A stretch of DNA of 33,458 nucleotides from Acidobacteriota bacterium (GCA_027315185.1 DAHUYO010000037.1:1-33458), one strand, 5' to 3'. Positions 1 through 9,469 are shown, counted from the stretch's first letter. A program made the numbers and translations. Notes: generated by a model from the sequence alone, not told the origin.

Positions 1-3000
1 TCGGTTCCAGGCGGCGGAAGGCCTCGGCGAAACACAGCACCTCCGCACGGCCGGTCTGATCCTCCAGCTTGGCCACCGCCCAGCTCTCGCCTTTCTTATT
101 GCGCTTCACCTGCATGCCGGCCAGCACCCCGGCCACGGAAAATTCCTCGCGTGGATGGGCGCGGCGCTCCGCCAGGCCGTCGAGCGGGGTCACGCCCAGG
201 TCGGCGAGCAAGTCGGCGTGGCGGTCGAGCGGATGCCCGGTGACGTAAAAGCCCAAGACTTCCTTCTCGAACGCCAGGCGCTCGGCTTCCTCCCAGGGCG
301 CGGCGTCGGGCAAGGCCGGCGCGGGCGGTTCCGCCTCCGCTCCGCCAAACAGCAGCGGCAGGCCGTGCTGGCCGGTGGCGCGGCGCTTCTCCTCTTTCTG
401 CGCCGCATCCAGCGCCGCCTCCGCCTGCGCCATCAGCGCCGCCCGCGCCGCGCCGGGCTCGCGCTCGGGCGCCCCGCCCAGGCCGTCCAGCGCCCCGCTT
501 TTGATCAGGCTCTCGAGCACGCGCTTGTTCAGCGTGCGCCCGCCGGCGCGGCGGCAAAACTCGAACAGGTCCCGGAACGGGCCGTCGGCGCGGGCCTGGA
601 GGATATGCTCCACCGCCGCCTCGCCGACGTTCTTGATCGCCCCCAGGCCGAAGCGGATGGCGTCGCGGTCGGGGGTGAAATACGCGTCGCTGAGGTGAAT
701 ATCCGGCGGCAGCACGCGCAGGCGCAGCAGCCGGCACTCGCCGATATATTTCACCACGCCGTCGCTGTCGCCGCAGCAGGACAGCAGCGCGGACATAAAG
801 GCCACGGGATAATGCGCCTTCAGGTAGGCGCAGCGGTAGGCCAGCTCCGCGTAGGCGGCGGCGTGGCTCTTGTTGAAGCCGTACCCGGCAAACTGCGCCA
901 TCAGGTCGAAAATGTGCGCCACAGCCGCCTGGGGCAAGCCGCGCGCCGTTGCACCGGCAATGAACTTCTCCCGCTGCCGGTCCATCTCCTCCTGCTTCTT
1001 CTTGCCCATGGCGCGGCGCAGCAAATCCGCTTCGCCCAGCGAGTAACCCGCCAGATGGTGCGCCGCCTGCATTACCTGCTCCTGATAGACGAACACGCCC
1101 AGGGTCTCCGCCAGGATCGGCTCCAGCTCCGGCAGTTCATAGCTGATCGCCTTGCGCCCGTGCTTGCGGGCGATGAAATCGTCAATCATGCCGCCCTGGA
1201 TCGGGCCGGGCCGGTACAGCGCATTCAGCGCGGTAAGGTCGCTGAGCCGTTCCGGCCGGTAGCGCTTCAAGATGTCGCGCATGCCGGCGGATTCAAACTG
1301 AAACACTCCGCCGGTATTGCCGCGGCAGAACAAGGCGTACGTTTCCGGGTCATCTTCCGGCAACGCGTCGAGGGAGAACTCCGGATCGGAGCGCTGCCGC
1401 ACCCACCGCTCCGCCTCGGTCAGAATGGTGAGCGTGGTCAGGCCGAGGAAATCCATCTTCAGCAGGCCGATCTTCTCCAACCCCTCCATGTCGAACTGCG
1501 TGACGATTTCATCCCGGTTCGTCTTGTACAGCGGCACCAGCTCGGTCAGAGGGCGGGGAGCGATGACCACTCCCGCGGCGTGCATGCCGGCGTGGCGGCA
1601 CAACCCCTCCACGCGCTGCGCCACGTCCAGCAACTCCGCGATCCGGCTATCGCCGGCGCGCAGGGCTTCCAGCTCCGGCGAAGCGGCCAGCGCATCCTCG
1701 ATGCGGATGTTCAGCGGCTGCGATGGCACCAGCTTGGCGATGCGGTCCACCTCGCCGTAGGGCAGGTCCATGGCCCGCCCCACGTCCTTGATCGCCGCCT
1801 TGGCGCCCAGCGTCCCGAACGTAATGATCTGCGACACGTTCTCCCGGCCGTATTTTTCCGTGACGTACTCAATGACCTCGCCGCGGCGGCGCATGCAAAA
1901 GTCAATGTCAATGTCGGGCATGGAGACGCGTTCCGGGTTCAGAAAACGCTCGAACAGCAACTCGTGCTCCAAGGGATCCATGCCGGTGATCCCCAGCGCG
2001 TAGGAGACCAGGCTGCCGGCCGCCGAGCCACGCCCCGGCCCCACCGGGATGCCCCGCTCGCGGGCGAAGCGGATGAAGTCCCAAACGATAAGGAAATAAC
2101 CGGAGTAGCGCATCGCCGCGATCACCGCCAACTCCCGCTCCAGCCGCTCGGTGTACTCCGCGGCGCTGTGGCCGGCGCGGCCGGAGCGCCGCCGGGCGGC
2201 CAGGTGCGCCTCGCGCTCCGCCAGTCCCTGCCGCGCGATCCGCGCCAGATAGCCATCCAGCGTCTCGCCCGCGGGCACGTCGAAACGCGGGAACGGCGAA
2301 TCCACCGGCTGCAGCTCGCAGTGGCAGCGGGCGGCGATTTCCGCGGTGCGGTGCACGGCATGTTCGACTCCGGAGAACATCCGCAGCATCTCTTCGCCGC
2401 TCTTCAAATAAAACTGATCGCTGCCGAAGCGCATCCGCCGCTCATCCTGCACCCGCTTGCCCATTTGGATGCACAGCAGGACGTCGTGCATGCGGGCGTC
2501 GTCATGCTGCAAATAGTGGCAGTCATTGGTGGCCACCAGCGGCAAGGCGGTGCGCGCGGACAAGCGCAGCATATCGGCCTGAATCTTGTGCTCCTGCGCC
2601 AGGTCCTGGTTTTGGATCTCCAAAAAGAAGTTGCCGGCTCCGAAGATGTCCCGGTACTCGGCGGCGGCGGCTTCGGCGGCTTCGGGCTTGCCGGCAGTCA
2701 GCCATTCCTGCACCTCGCCCTTGAGGCAGGCGGAGAGGGCGATGAGGCCGCCGGAATGCTCGGCGAGAAACGCCTTGCTGATGCGCGGCTTGTAATAAAA
2801 GCCGTGCAAGCTGGCTTCGGAAACGATTTTGACCAGATTGCCGTAGCCGGTTTCGTTCTCGCACAGAACGATGAGGTGGTTATAGGCGCTGGGACCGCTG
2901 GCGCCCGCGCCGCCGGCGTCGGCGGCTTCACCCCCGGGCCCCACGCGGTGATCGGCCTGTTTAGCGACGTACAGCTCACAACCCAGGATGGGTTGTATCC

Positions 3001-3184
3001 CGGCCGCCTTGGCGGCGCGCTGGAACGCCACCGCGCCGAAAAGATTGCCGTGATCGGTGAGGGCCACCGCCGGCTGCCCCAGCGCCGCCGCCCGCGCCAC
3101 CAACTTGCCGACGTCGCAGGCGCCGTCCAGCAAGGAATAATCCGAATGCACGTGCAGGTGGACGAAGGGCGCGGCGGCGTTCAT
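1..3184 (-). CDS. dnaE: DNA polymerase III subunit alpha (3' end cut by window)
   Basis: Catalytic subunit of the replicative DNA polymerase. Translating the minus strand from the ATG at 3184 gives an unbroken frame to the window edge, about 1,061 codons of a usual 1,150-1,180. The N-terminus has the PHP domain (HLHVHSDYSLLDGA near residue 9, ALTDHGN near 42). The polymerase core has PDIDIDFCMRRR (about residue 422, two catalytic Asp) and LLKMDFLGLTTLT (about 577, third Asp). FNKSHAAAYAELAYRCAYLK lies before the helix-hairpin-helix region, and the OB-fold begins near the cut end (VAGVLAGMQVKRNKKG). The gene is last in a minus-strand run xerD, CCA-enzyme homologue, dnaE with a gap of only 33 bp, so it is probably co-transcribed. 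The missing part is the end of the OB-fold and the C-terminal domain. Confidence 0.97.
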   Translation of the reverse strand, partial: MNAAAPFVHLHVHSDYSLLDGACDVGKLVARAAALGQPAVALTDHGNLFGAVAFQRAAKAAGIQPILGCELYVAKQADHRVGPGGEAADAGGAGASGPSAYNHLIVLCENETGYGNLVKIVSEASLHGFYYKPRISKAFLAEHSGGLIALSACLKGEVQEWLTAGKPEAAEAAAAEYRDIFGAGNFFLEIQNQDLAQEHKIQADMLRLSARTALPLVATNDCHYLQHDDARMHDVLLCIQMGKRVQDERRMRFGSDQFYLKSGEEMLRMFSGVEHAVHRTAEIAARCHCELQPVDSPFPRFDVPAGETLDGYLARIARQGLAEREAHLAARRRSGRAGHSAAEYTERLERELAVIAAMRYSGYFLIVWDFIRFARERGIPVGPGRGSAAGSLVSYALGITGMDPLEHELLFERFLNPERVSMPDIDIDFCMRRRGEVIEYVTEKYGRENVSQIITFGTLGAKAAIKDVGRAMDLPYGEVDRIAKLVPSQPLNIRIEDALAASPELEALRAGDSRIAELLDVAQRVEGLCRHAGMHAAGVVIAPRPLTELVPLYKTNRDEIVTQFDMEGLEKIGLLKMDFLGLTTLTILTEAERWVRQRSDPEFSLDALPEDDPETYALFCRGNTGGVFQFESAGMRDILKRYRPERLSDLTALNALYRPGPIQGGMIDDFIARKHGRKAISYELPELEPILAETLGVFVYQEQVMQAAHHLAGYSLGEADLLRRAMGKKKQEEMDRQREKFIAGATARGLPQAAVAHIFDLMAQFAGYGFNKSHAAAYAELAYRCAYLKAHYPVAFMSALLSCCGDSDGVVKYIGECRLLRLRVLPPDIHLSDAYFTPDRDAIRFGLGAIKNVGEAAVEHILQARADGPFRDLFEFCRRAGGRTLNKRVLESLIKSGALDGLGGAPEREPGAARAALMAQAEAALDAAQKEEKRRATGQHGLPLLFGGAEAEPPAPALPDAAPWEEAERLAFEKEVLGFYVTGHPLDRHADLLADLGVTPLDGLAERRAHPREEFSVAGVLAGMQVKRNKKGESWAVAKLEDQTGRAEVLCFAEAFRRLEP

Positions 3185-3217
3185 AGCTCCATGATGCCGC
3201 GAGGGCGGGGACGGAGA

Positions 3218-4666
3218 CTACTTCTTCTTGCGCGCGGCGGGATTCGGTGTCCGCGCCTTCACCGGCGCCGCCGCCTTTGTCGGCTTGGCGGGCTTGGCCG
3301 CCGTGGGGGACGCCGGCTTGTCGGCCCGGTCTCCGCGGCGGCCCTTGCCTTTCGCCTCCGCTCCCGCCGCCTCGCTGGCCGGCGCCACGCCGGAACGCGC
3401 CGCCTCCTCCTCCATGACCGCACGCACCTCCGCCGGCGATCGGCCCTCGCCCTCCAGCAAACGGCGGAAGATCCGCTGCATCACGTCGTGAAACTGCGGC
3501 GCGTTGGGACTCAGGCCCCACTGCTGCAATTCCCGCAGCGGCAGTTGCTGGCGGATGCGCGGCAGTTGGCTGGTGAACTCCTTCAGCCGTTTCTGCACCG
3601 GCCCGGAACTGGTGGCCGCCAAAAACAGCACCACCTCCGGCCGGGCATCGTGCAGCCAATCGTGCAATTGCGCCAGGGAAGGCTCTTTGCCGCCGGCCAA
3701 TCGCTTGGCCAACGCCTTGGAGTCGCCCGGCAGGGACTGCCAGCCGCTGACTAACGGCTTGCTCATGGGCAGCCGCGCCAGCCGCGCCTGGTCCTTGTCC
3801 GGCAAGTCGGCGATCATGAACTGCAAGGCCACGGGACCGGCATCGGCGGTCAACCCCGCTTCTTCCAACTCCGCGGCGGCGGGCGCCAGCCGCGACAACC
3901 CCGCCAGGTTCATCTTCGCCGTCTTGAACGCCGGCCCGTAGACCGGCGCCAATAGCCCTTCCGCGTCCAGCGCCTTCAGCACCGCCGCCGGATCCGGCTC
4001 ATAGGCGATGGCCTCCAATTCCCGCCCGCAGGAAGCCTTGTACGCGTGGGCCAAATAGTCGTTTTCCCGCGCCGCGGCCGCCCGCGCCGCCGTACGCTCC
4101 TCCAGGGTGAATTGCAACCGCGTTTGCAGCCGAACCGCCCGCAACAGCCGCACCGGATCCTCATAAAACACATAGTTGTGGATCATGCGGATCTGGCGCG
4201 CTTCGATGTCCGCCAGCCCATTGGTCGGGTCCAACAGCAAACCGCGGGAGGCGGGGTTGAGGGAAAGGCCAATGGCATCCAAAGTGAAGCCGCGGCGCCG
4301 CAAATCCTCGATGATGGCGGCGGGCCGCATCTCCGGCGCCTTGCCCGGGCGCTCAAACGTCTCCGTGTGCGCGGCGGCAATCCGAAAGCGGACGGAGCGG
4401 CGCCGCAGCCGAATGCTCTGCTCCTCCTCATCGGCGAAGCGCACCTCCGCGCCCTCCGCCGCCAAACCCTTCTGCAATTTGAGCGGGTTGCCCTCGACGG
4501 TGAAATCCAGCGTGCGGATCGGCCCGCCCGCCAGCAGGTCGCGCATCGGGCCCCCGGTCAGATAAAGGTTCAAACCGGCTTGTTGGCAATGCCGCTGGAG
4601 CCACGCCACCAGGGCCTGCTGCTCCGGGCTGAGCCGGCTTTCAAGAAGGAACATGTAGTCAGCCAT
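3218..4666 (-). CDS. class II CCA-adding enzyme / poly(A) polymerase family protein, divergent active site
   Basis: 482 aa with the nucleotidyltransferase head of the tRNA CCA-adding/poly(A) polymerase family. Visible family motifs are YLTGGPMRDLL (residues 35-45), DPTNGLADIEAR (146-157) and EDPVRLLRAVRLQTRLQF (169-186). A helical body follows, then a low-complexity Ala/Lys/Pro tail from about 400 ending in RKKK. Two normally conserved acidic positions are changed: the DxD metal motif reads T52-L-D54, and the RRDFTxNA motif reads R124-R-G126-FTLDA. I re-read both codons on the minus strand. The first loss removes one of two metal-binding carboxylates, so CCA addition may be weak or absent; this is inference. 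It sits 24 bp after xerD and 33 bp before dnaE. Confidence 0.85.
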   Translation of the reverse strand: MADYMFLLESRLSPEQQALVAWLQRHCQQAGLNLYLTGGPMRDLLAGGPIRTLDFTVEGNPLKLQKGLAAEGAEVRFADEEEQSIRLRRRSVRFRIAAAHTETFERPGKAPEMRPAAIIEDLRRRGFTLDAIGLSLNPASRGLLLDPTNGLADIEARQIRMIHNYVFYEDPVRLLRAVRLQTRLQFTLEERTAARAAAARENDYLAHAYKASCGRELEAIAYEPDPAAVLKALDAEGLLAPVYGPAFKTAKMNLAGLSRLAPAAAELEEAGLTADAGPVALQFMIADLPDKDQARLARLPMSKPLVSGWQSLPGDSKALAKRLAGGKEPSLAQLHDWLHDARPEVVLFLAATSSGPVQKRLKEFTSQLPRIRQQLPLRELQQWGLSPNAPQFHDVMQRIFRRLLEGEGRSPAEVRAVMEEEAARSGVAPASEAAGAEAKGKGRRGDRADKPASPTAAKPAKPTKAAAPVKARTPNPAARKKK

Positions 4667-4690
4667 GGGCTTTCGTCTTTCGGGACTGGC

Positions 4691-5788
4691 TCAGGCGCGC
4701 GGATGGTGCGCCTGGTAGACTTCCCGCAACCGCGCGGTCAGAACATGGGTGTAGATTTGCGTGGTGGCGATTTCGGCATGTCCGAGCATGGTTTGCACGC
4801 TGCGCAGATCCGCGCCGCCTTCCAGCAGGTGAGTAGCAAAGCTATGCCGCAGCATGTGCGGCGAAAGGCGCGCCGCTAACCCCGCCTGGCGGCCGTATGC
4901 GGCGAGATTGCGCCAAAACGCCTGCCGGGTCATCGCCCGGCCGGAGGCAGTGGGAAACAGCCACGCCGGGACTGCACCGGCCCGGCGGCGGGCGGAGAGG
5001 ATCCGCCGCCAACCATCCACCAGCCACTCCCGCACCGCCGCCTGCGCCGCGCGGCCCAACGGCACCAAGCGCTGTTTGTCGCCTTTTCCGCGGCACCGCA
5101 CCAGGCCCATCTCCAGGTCCAGGTCGTCCGGACGCAGAGCAATCAGCTCGCTGACCCGCAGTCCGCATGCGTACAAGACTTGCAGCATGGCGTGGTCGCG
5201 GAGGCGCCGCGCGCGCTCCGCGGGAGTCGCCGCGGGCGCCGCCCGGGGCGCGGCCAAGAGCGCTTCCACTTGCGTGGCGTGCAGGTACCGCGGCAGGGGG
5301 CGACGCAAGCGCGGCGCCGCCAAGGCCGCCGTCGGCTCGTCGCCGCGCAGCCCTTCCGCCTGAAGGAAACGGAAAAAACCGCGCAACGCCGCTAGATGGC
5401 GCGCTTGTGTGGCGGGGCTCAGCCGCTGGGCGCCCACATCGCGCAAATACGCCCGCACCTCATCCCGGCTCGCGGCCGCCAGCACCACGCCGTGGCGGCG
5501 GCACCAAGCGGTGAACTTGCTTAGATCGCGGCCATACGCCGCCAGCGTATGAGCCGAATAGCCGCGTTCCAAGCGCAACCGATCCAGATAGGCGACGACC
5601 TCCGGCGCCGGATGCGACGCCGCGCCGCTGGGAGGCAACGAGGCGCGGCGCCTCTCGGCGCCCGCACCCAGATCGCCGGGCGCAGCCGAGGTGTCCACCA
5701 CGCCCCCGGCACGCGGCGGGGTCACCCTCCGCTCCGCCTTCCGCGAGTCGGCGTAAGTATCTGTTCTGGAATGGTTTAGTCGCTCCAT
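4691..5788 (-). CDS. xerD: tyrosine recombinase XerD
   Basis: Site-specific recombinase that resolves chromosome dimers with XerC at dif. From the ATG at 5788 it is 365 aa. An N-terminal SAM-like core-binding domain starts near residue 62 (VVAYLDRLRLERGYSAHTL). The catalytic domain carries Arg211 (ACGLRVSEL), Lys235 (RGKGDKQR), His311 and Arg314 (SPHMLRHSFATHLLEGG), His337 (LGHAEIATTQ) and nucleophile Tyr346 (IYTH). The ending LREVYQAHHPRA is XerD-like rather than XerC-like. Family members are about 300 aa, so the first ~60 residues are an unusual extension and the true start may be further inside, for example the GTG pair near 5695. An upstream TTG at 5827 is also in frame, with AGGAG only 2 nt away. 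First gene of the run to dnaE. Confidence 0.93.
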   Translation of the reverse strand: MERLNHSRTDTYADSRKAERRVTPPRAGGVVDTSAAPGDLGAGAERRRASLPPSGAASHPAPEVVAYLDRLRLERGYSAHTLAAYGRDLSKFTAWCRRHGVVLAAASRDEVRAYLRDVGAQRLSPATQARHLAALRGFFRFLQAEGLRGDEPTAALAAPRLRRPLPRYLHATQVEALLAAPRAAPAATPAERARRLRDHAMLQVLYACGLRVSELIALRPDDLDLEMGLVRCRGKGDKQRLVPLGRAAQAAVREWLVDGWRRILSARRRAGAVPAWLFPTASGRAMTRQAFWRNLAAYGRQAGLAARLSPHMLRHSFATHLLEGGADLRSVQTMLGHAEIATTQIYTHVLTARLREVYQAHHPRA

Positions 5789-5791
5789 TCG

Positions 5792-5820
5792 TTGACACCG
5801 GAACGGGTTGATAGTAGCAT
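5792..5820 (+). promoter_or_regulatory. putative sigma-70-type promoter for the 6015 gene
   Basis: TTGACA at 5792-5797, a 17-base spacer, and TAGCAT at 5815-5820 fit a housekeeping promoter facing right. It would start RNA near 5828 and leave a leader of about 190 bases before the ATG at 6015. The site overlaps the possible 5' extension of xerD on the other strand, which favours an xerD start at or inside 5788. Based on hexamer match only. Confidence 0.4.
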
Positions 5821-6014
5821 TAGCCAACGCTCCTTGTACACTGTTTGCCTGTCGGCTCCAGAATCAGGCGGCGGTTGTGCGTGTTCCCATTGTCGCGCCC
5901 TGGGCGGACCGCGAGTCGAGCCTTCCCCGGCTGCCGCCGGGATCCGGCAATGGCGTCGCGCGGCCCGGCGGGAGGACGGACATCGGGGAAACGACAACCG
6001 ATCAGGGTTCGCTG

Positions 6015-6530
6015 ATGCCCTCAACCCACAAAAAGGTCGCGGTTCGCACTCGGGAGCGGGGATGGCTTTGCGGGCACTTGGACCCGAGTCGTTTGCGCGT
6101 GCACGGCCGAGTCCAGTGGCTCTCGCTGGAGGGTCAGCTCAACGAATTGCCGGCGGCGGAGGTGAAAGGTGTCTTCTTCATCCCCGGCTTCGACGTTCTG
6201 CCGACATTGGCCACGCAGCGCCCCGCGGCGGTCCGCCCGCGGATGCCCGGCCTTTGGGTGCGGGTGGATTATCCCGATGGCGACAACCTCTATGGCGTGC
6301 TCACCAACCATTTGACGGAATTGGATGGCACGGGTCTCTTCCTGCTGCCGGCGACCGCGACCTCTCCGTTCCAGCGCGTCTACGTCCCCCGCGACGCCAT
6401 GGTGGAGGCCACCGTCCTCGGGGTGGTGGGCCGCGGCCCGCGCGGCGTGCCGCGCGGGGCACAACAATTCGGGCTGTTCCCTGCTCCCGTACCGGCCGAG
6501 CCCACCGTGCCCACCCCAGATGCCCAATAA
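6015..6530 (+). CDS. hypothetical protein, small beta-rich domain
   Basis: 171 aa from the ATG at 6015 (MPSTHKKVAVRTRERG). The open frame extends to 5808 but the upstream residues are low-quality and overlap the promoter region, so I prefer 6015. I see no signal peptide or membrane segment. Two similar halves are visible: a first unit (VRTRERGWLCGHLDPSRL, ending in EVKGVFFIPGFD) and a second (GLWVRVDYPDGDNLYGVL, ending in RVYVPRDAMVEATVLGVVG). The pattern is that of small beta-barrel proteins common in Acidobacteriota; it may match DUF6982, but I am not sure of the number. The C-terminus is Pro/Ala-rich. Its stop overlaps the lpxD start by 11 bases, so the two are translated as a pair. Function unknown. 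Confidence 0.75.
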   Translation: MPSTHKKVAVRTRERGWLCGHLDPSRLRVHGRVQWLSLEGQLNELPAAEVKGVFFIPGFDVLPTLATQRPAAVRPRMPGLWVRVDYPDGDNLYGVLTNHLTELDGTGLFLLPATATSPFQRVYVPRDAMVEATVLGVVGRGPRGVPRGAQQFGLFPAPVPAEPTVPTPDAQ

Positions 6531-7581
6531 CGCCTCCATCTCCTTGCCGATTCGTCTCGGTGAGCTGGCCCGCCGGTTGGACGCCACCGTGGAGGGTGAT
6601 TCGGAAACCTTCATTCACGGCATCGCGCCGCTCGCCGCGGCCGGCGCGGGCGACTTGAGCTTTATCACCGATGCCCGCTATGCGCCCGCGGCGTCCTCCA
6701 CGCAAGCCGCCGCTTTGCTGGTCGGCCGGGACTTCACCCCTGCGGCTGGATTCCAGACCGCCTTGCTGCGCTGCGCCGATCCGTCCTTGGCGCTGGCGCG
6801 GGCTCTGAGTGTTCTGCGGCCGGCGCCGCGTCCCGCGCCCGGCATTCATCCCGCGGCGTGCGTGGACGCCAGCGCCGAGATCGGCCCAGGAGCCTATATC
6901 GGCCCCTATGCCGTGGTAGGAGCGCATTGCCGCCTCGGCCCCGACGCCGTGCTGCACCCGCACGTGGTGCTATATGAAGGAGTCACCGTGGGCCGCAACT
7001 TCCTAGCCCACGCCCACGCCGTGGTGCGGGAGGGAACGCGGATCGGCGACGACGTCATTCTGCAACCTGGCGTCGTCTTGGGCGGCGACGGCTTTGGCTT
7101 CGCCCGCCAAAGCGACGGCCGCCATGCCAAAATCCCGCAAACGGGCACGGTGGTCATCGGCGACCGCGTCGAAATCCAAGCCAACAGTTGCGTGGACCGG
7201 GCCACTCTGGGCGCGACGGTGATCGGGGCGGGCAGCAAAATGGACAACCTGGCGCAGGTCGCACACAACTGTCAGCTGGGGGAAAACGTGATCCTTTGCG
7301 CGCAGGTGGGCTTGGCGGGCAGCACCAACGTGGGCGATGGGGCTTTGCTGGCGGGGCAAGCCGGCGTCGCCGGCCACTGCACCATCGGCGCCGGCGCCAT
7401 CATAACCGCGCAGAGCGGCACCCACGGAGATTTGGCGGCGGGCGGCATGTACAGCGGCTCGCCGGCATTTGACCACCGGCAATGGCTGCGCAGCACCGCC
7501 GCCTTCGCCAAGCTCGGCGAACTGCACCGCACCGTGCGCGAGCTGGCACAGGCGGTGCGCAAGCTGCAAGGCGGGCGCTAG
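6520..7581 (+). CDS. lpxD: UDP-3-O-acylglucosamine N-acyltransferase LpxD
   Basis: Third step of lipid A synthesis: transfers a 3-hydroxyacyl chain from acyl carrier protein to the 2-amino group of UDP-3-O-acylglucosamine in the cytoplasm. 353 aa, near the usual 340. The N-terminal LpxD domain (LGELARRLDATVEGD) binds the uridine part. From about residue 108 there are many left-handed beta-helix hexapeptides (IGPGAYIGPYAVVG, IGDDVILQPGVVLGGDGFGF). The likely catalytic base is His249 in QVAHNCQLG. A C-terminal helix (LHRTVRELAQAVRKL) ends the protein. The ATG at 6520 gives a typical N-terminus and lies inside the last codons of the upstream gene. Other lipid A genes (lpxA, fabZ, lpxC) are not adjacent. 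Confidence 0.96.
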   Translation: MPNNASISLPIRLGELARRLDATVEGDSETFIHGIAPLAAAGAGDLSFITDARYAPAASSTQAAALLVGRDFTPAAGFQTALLRCADPSLALARALSVLRPAPRPAPGIHPAACVDASAEIGPGAYIGPYAVVGAHCRLGPDAVLHPHVVLYEGVTVGRNFLAHAHAVVREGTRIGDDVILQPGVVLGGDGFGFARQSDGRHAKIPQTGTVVIGDRVEIQANSCVDRATLGATVIGAGSKMDNLAQVAHNCQLGENVILCAQVGLAGSTNVGDGALLAGQAGVAGHCTIGAGAIITAQSGTHGDLAAGGMYSGSPAFDHRQWLRSTAAFAKLGELHRTVRELAQAVRKLQGGR

Positions 7582-7590
7582 GCGCCTTGC
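7566..7590 (+). terminator. hairpin across the lpxD stop codon, possible terminator
   Basis: GCAAGGCG (7566-7573) and CGCCTTGC (7583-7590) form a perfect 8-bp stem with a 9-base loop that contains the lpxD stop codon. It lies between convergent genes, where a terminator is expected. No T-run follows on either strand, so intrinsic termination is uncertain. Confidence 0.3.
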
Positions 7591-7637
7591 CGCTGGGCCC
7601 GGCGGGCATCCGCCGCCGCGCCCCTCGCCCCGCGACG

Positions 7638-9401
7638 CTAGCGATTCTGCTTCGCCTTGCGCAGAGGCTGGGCGCGGCGAAACTGCGCCAGCGGATTGAA
7701 GCCCGGCGGCGGCGCGGTCGCGCCGCCCGGTATCCTCACCGGCGTTACACCAATCTGTCGGCAGGAAAGCGGCGGAGGAATGGTGTTCGCCGTGGCCGCG
7801 GGAATCTCCGCCTCGGCCGCCGGAATCGGCGCCCGCTTTCCCAACAACCGCTGCGGGTCGAACCCGGCCACCAGATTGCCGAGGCGGGCGTTGGTGTCGC
7901 GCGGTCCTTCGGGCAGATAGGGCCGCTCGTCGGGCAGCGACGCGAGCGGCGGCAACTGGAACAACACGTCAAGGAATTTGACGAACGATCCCTGATCGCT
8001 GGTCTCATGCGCCACGGCGCCGGAGCGCGCAAAAGGCGAAATCAGCAGCGCCGGAACCCGCGGGCCGTCTCCGCAGGGATGCCCGTCCGGACAGCGCTCG
8101 AACCGCGGCGGCGGGACATGGTCATAGAAGCCGCCGGAGTCGTCCCAAAAAATAAAGATCGCCGAGTGCCGCCAATACGGGCTGGCGGCAATGGCGTCAA
8201 TTACCTTGGCGACCAGGGCCTCCGAAATCTGCGAGTCCGAATACGCCGGATGGTCGTCGTCACCCAGAAAGCGCCGCTGCACATGGCGCGAGCGGTTGGC
8301 CGGCCGCCATCCAAAGGGATTGTGCAGCCCCCCCTTCACGAAGGTCACGCTGCGCAGCGGCAAGCGGCGGCTGGCGATCAGCCGGAAGAAGGCCCGCAAG
8401 CCGTGGACCCCACGCCACAATTCTGGGTTCTTGCGAATATAGCCGAAGTATTGCGGCGCATCATGATGCGGAATGTACGCCGGATGATCGTTGCCCCGGC
8501 CATGGCCAAACCCTTCCTGATACCAGCCCCACGGAATCGCCGCGCGCCCGCTCCGCGCGAGATCGGCGATATCCTTTCGCACTCCATGGTTGTCCCGCCG
8601 CGCCCGCGTGGCTCCCTTTCCCTCCAGCGACAGCAGCACGGTTGCGTAGGTTTGGTTGATTTGCCGGTGCTTCGGCACACCGTGGCTGTAGGGACCGAAA
8701 TGCGGGTTCAGGTCATCCACGATGGGAACGCCGGGGCCGCGATCGTTCCGTACCGCCTCGTCGGGATGCCGCGCCCATTGCGTCTGTCCCGTCTGCGCCG
8801 CGATCAAGTCAATGTTGCCCGGCGTGGACGGCCCGTACATGGCCTGAAAAAAGTGGTCGTAGAGCACGAAGCGGTGAGCGTACAGCCACAGGAACGGAAT
8901 AGTCCGGCAATCGTCGTAGCCCATGGTCAGCAGGCCCAACTGCCGCGCCCATTGCCGGCTGGCGCCGTGCGCCAGATCTTCCTTCTCCTCGGCGGCCACG
9001 AACCGGTCCATCCGCCCATGGTCGGCTTTCGCGATCAGGACCGGACGGTCGTGGTGCGGATCGTTGGAATCCGCGACCCGCACCGGAAACGGGCGCACCC
9101 AGGTCTTGCCGATGGGATCGTATTGCCGGCCGCCATGCTCGGATGGCGGGATGTCGGCCAGGTTGTCCGCGCCGGGAAAGGTGCCGAAATACGAATCGAA
9201 CGACCGGTTCTCCTGATAAATGACGAAGACGTGGCGGATTTGCCGGCGCAGCGCGGTGATCACCGGATGCCGAGCCGCCGGCGGCGCCCCATTGCGTGGA
9301 GGCGTTTCCGCCCAAGCTGCCGCGGCCAGCAGGGCACAAACGAAGACAAACGCCGCCCGGTACAACCTGGGGCGGAAGCAACGCGGGCGCACGATGGGCA
9401 T
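7638..9401 (-). CDS. exported phosphoesterase (phospholipase C / acid phosphatase family)
   Basis: 587 aa secreted hydrolase of the alkaline-phosphatase-superfamily branch that includes bacterial phospholipase C and acid phosphatase AcpA. It has an N-terminal signal peptide ([17 protein letters not shown], residues 15-31). The metal/active-site motif [17 protein letters not shown] is at 62-78. A late metal motif, [18 protein letters not shown], lies near residue 410, followed by [14 protein letters not shown] and [10 protein letters not shown]. These segments and the length fit the family. It probably acts in the periplasm or outside the cell to free phosphate from esters. It lies 81 bp downstream of the TonB-dependent receptor on the same strand, separated by a strong hairpin. 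No clear ribosome-binding site precedes the ATG at 9401, so the start is less certain. Confidence 0.9.
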   Translation of the reverse strand: MPIVRPRCFRPRLYRAAFVFVCALLAAAAWAETPPRNGAPPAARHPVITALRRQIRHVFVIYQENRSFDSYFGTFPGADNLADIPPSEHGGRQYDPIGKTWVRPFPVRVADSNDPHHDRPVLIAKADHGRMDRFVAAEEKEDLAHGASRQWARQLGLLTMGYDDCRTIPFLWLYAHRFVLYDHFFQAMYGPSTPGNIDLIAAQTGQTQWARHPDEAVRNDRGPGVPIVDDLNPHFGPYSHGVPKHRQINQTYATVLLSLEGKGATRARRDNHGVRKDIADLARSGRAAIPWGWYQEGFGHGRGNDHPAYIPHHDAPQYFGYIRKNPELWRGVHGLRAFFRLIASRRLPLRSVTFVKGGLHNPFGWRPANRSRHVQRRFLGDDDHPAYSDSQISEALVAKVIDAIAASPYWRHSAIFIFWDDSGGFYDHVPPPRFERCPDGHPCGDGPRVPALLISPFARSGAVAHETSDQGSFVKFLDVLFQLPPLASLPDERPYLPEGPRDTNARLGNLVAGFDPQRLLGKRAPIPAAEAEIPAATANTIPPPLSCRQIGVTPVRIPGGATAPPPGFNPLAQFRRAQPLRKAKQNR

Positions 9402-9441
9402 GGGAGAGGGCAGGGATCCGGTCAGCTTTGGTTGACCGCAA

Positions 9442-9469
9442 GGCGGGGCGGCCCGAAAGCCGCCCCGCC
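9442..9469 (-). terminator. 11-bp GC hairpin between receptor and phosphoesterase genes
   Basis: GGCGGGGCGGC (9442-9452) and GCCGCCCCGCC (9459-9469) form a perfect 11-bp stem around a 6-base loop that contains TTCG on the minus strand. It begins just after the receptor stop. The following bases on the minus strand are TTGCGG, not a T-run. It could end receptor transcripts, or protect the receptor mRNA 3' end and lower expression of the phosphoesterase. Confidence 0.55.

Noticed and set aside
155-3754. Very long plus-strand open frame of about 1,200 codons
   Set aside because: It is antisense to dnaE and the CCA-enzyme gene, has no family signature and is rich in Arg, Gln, Leu and His, as expected from the complement of GC-rich coding DNA.
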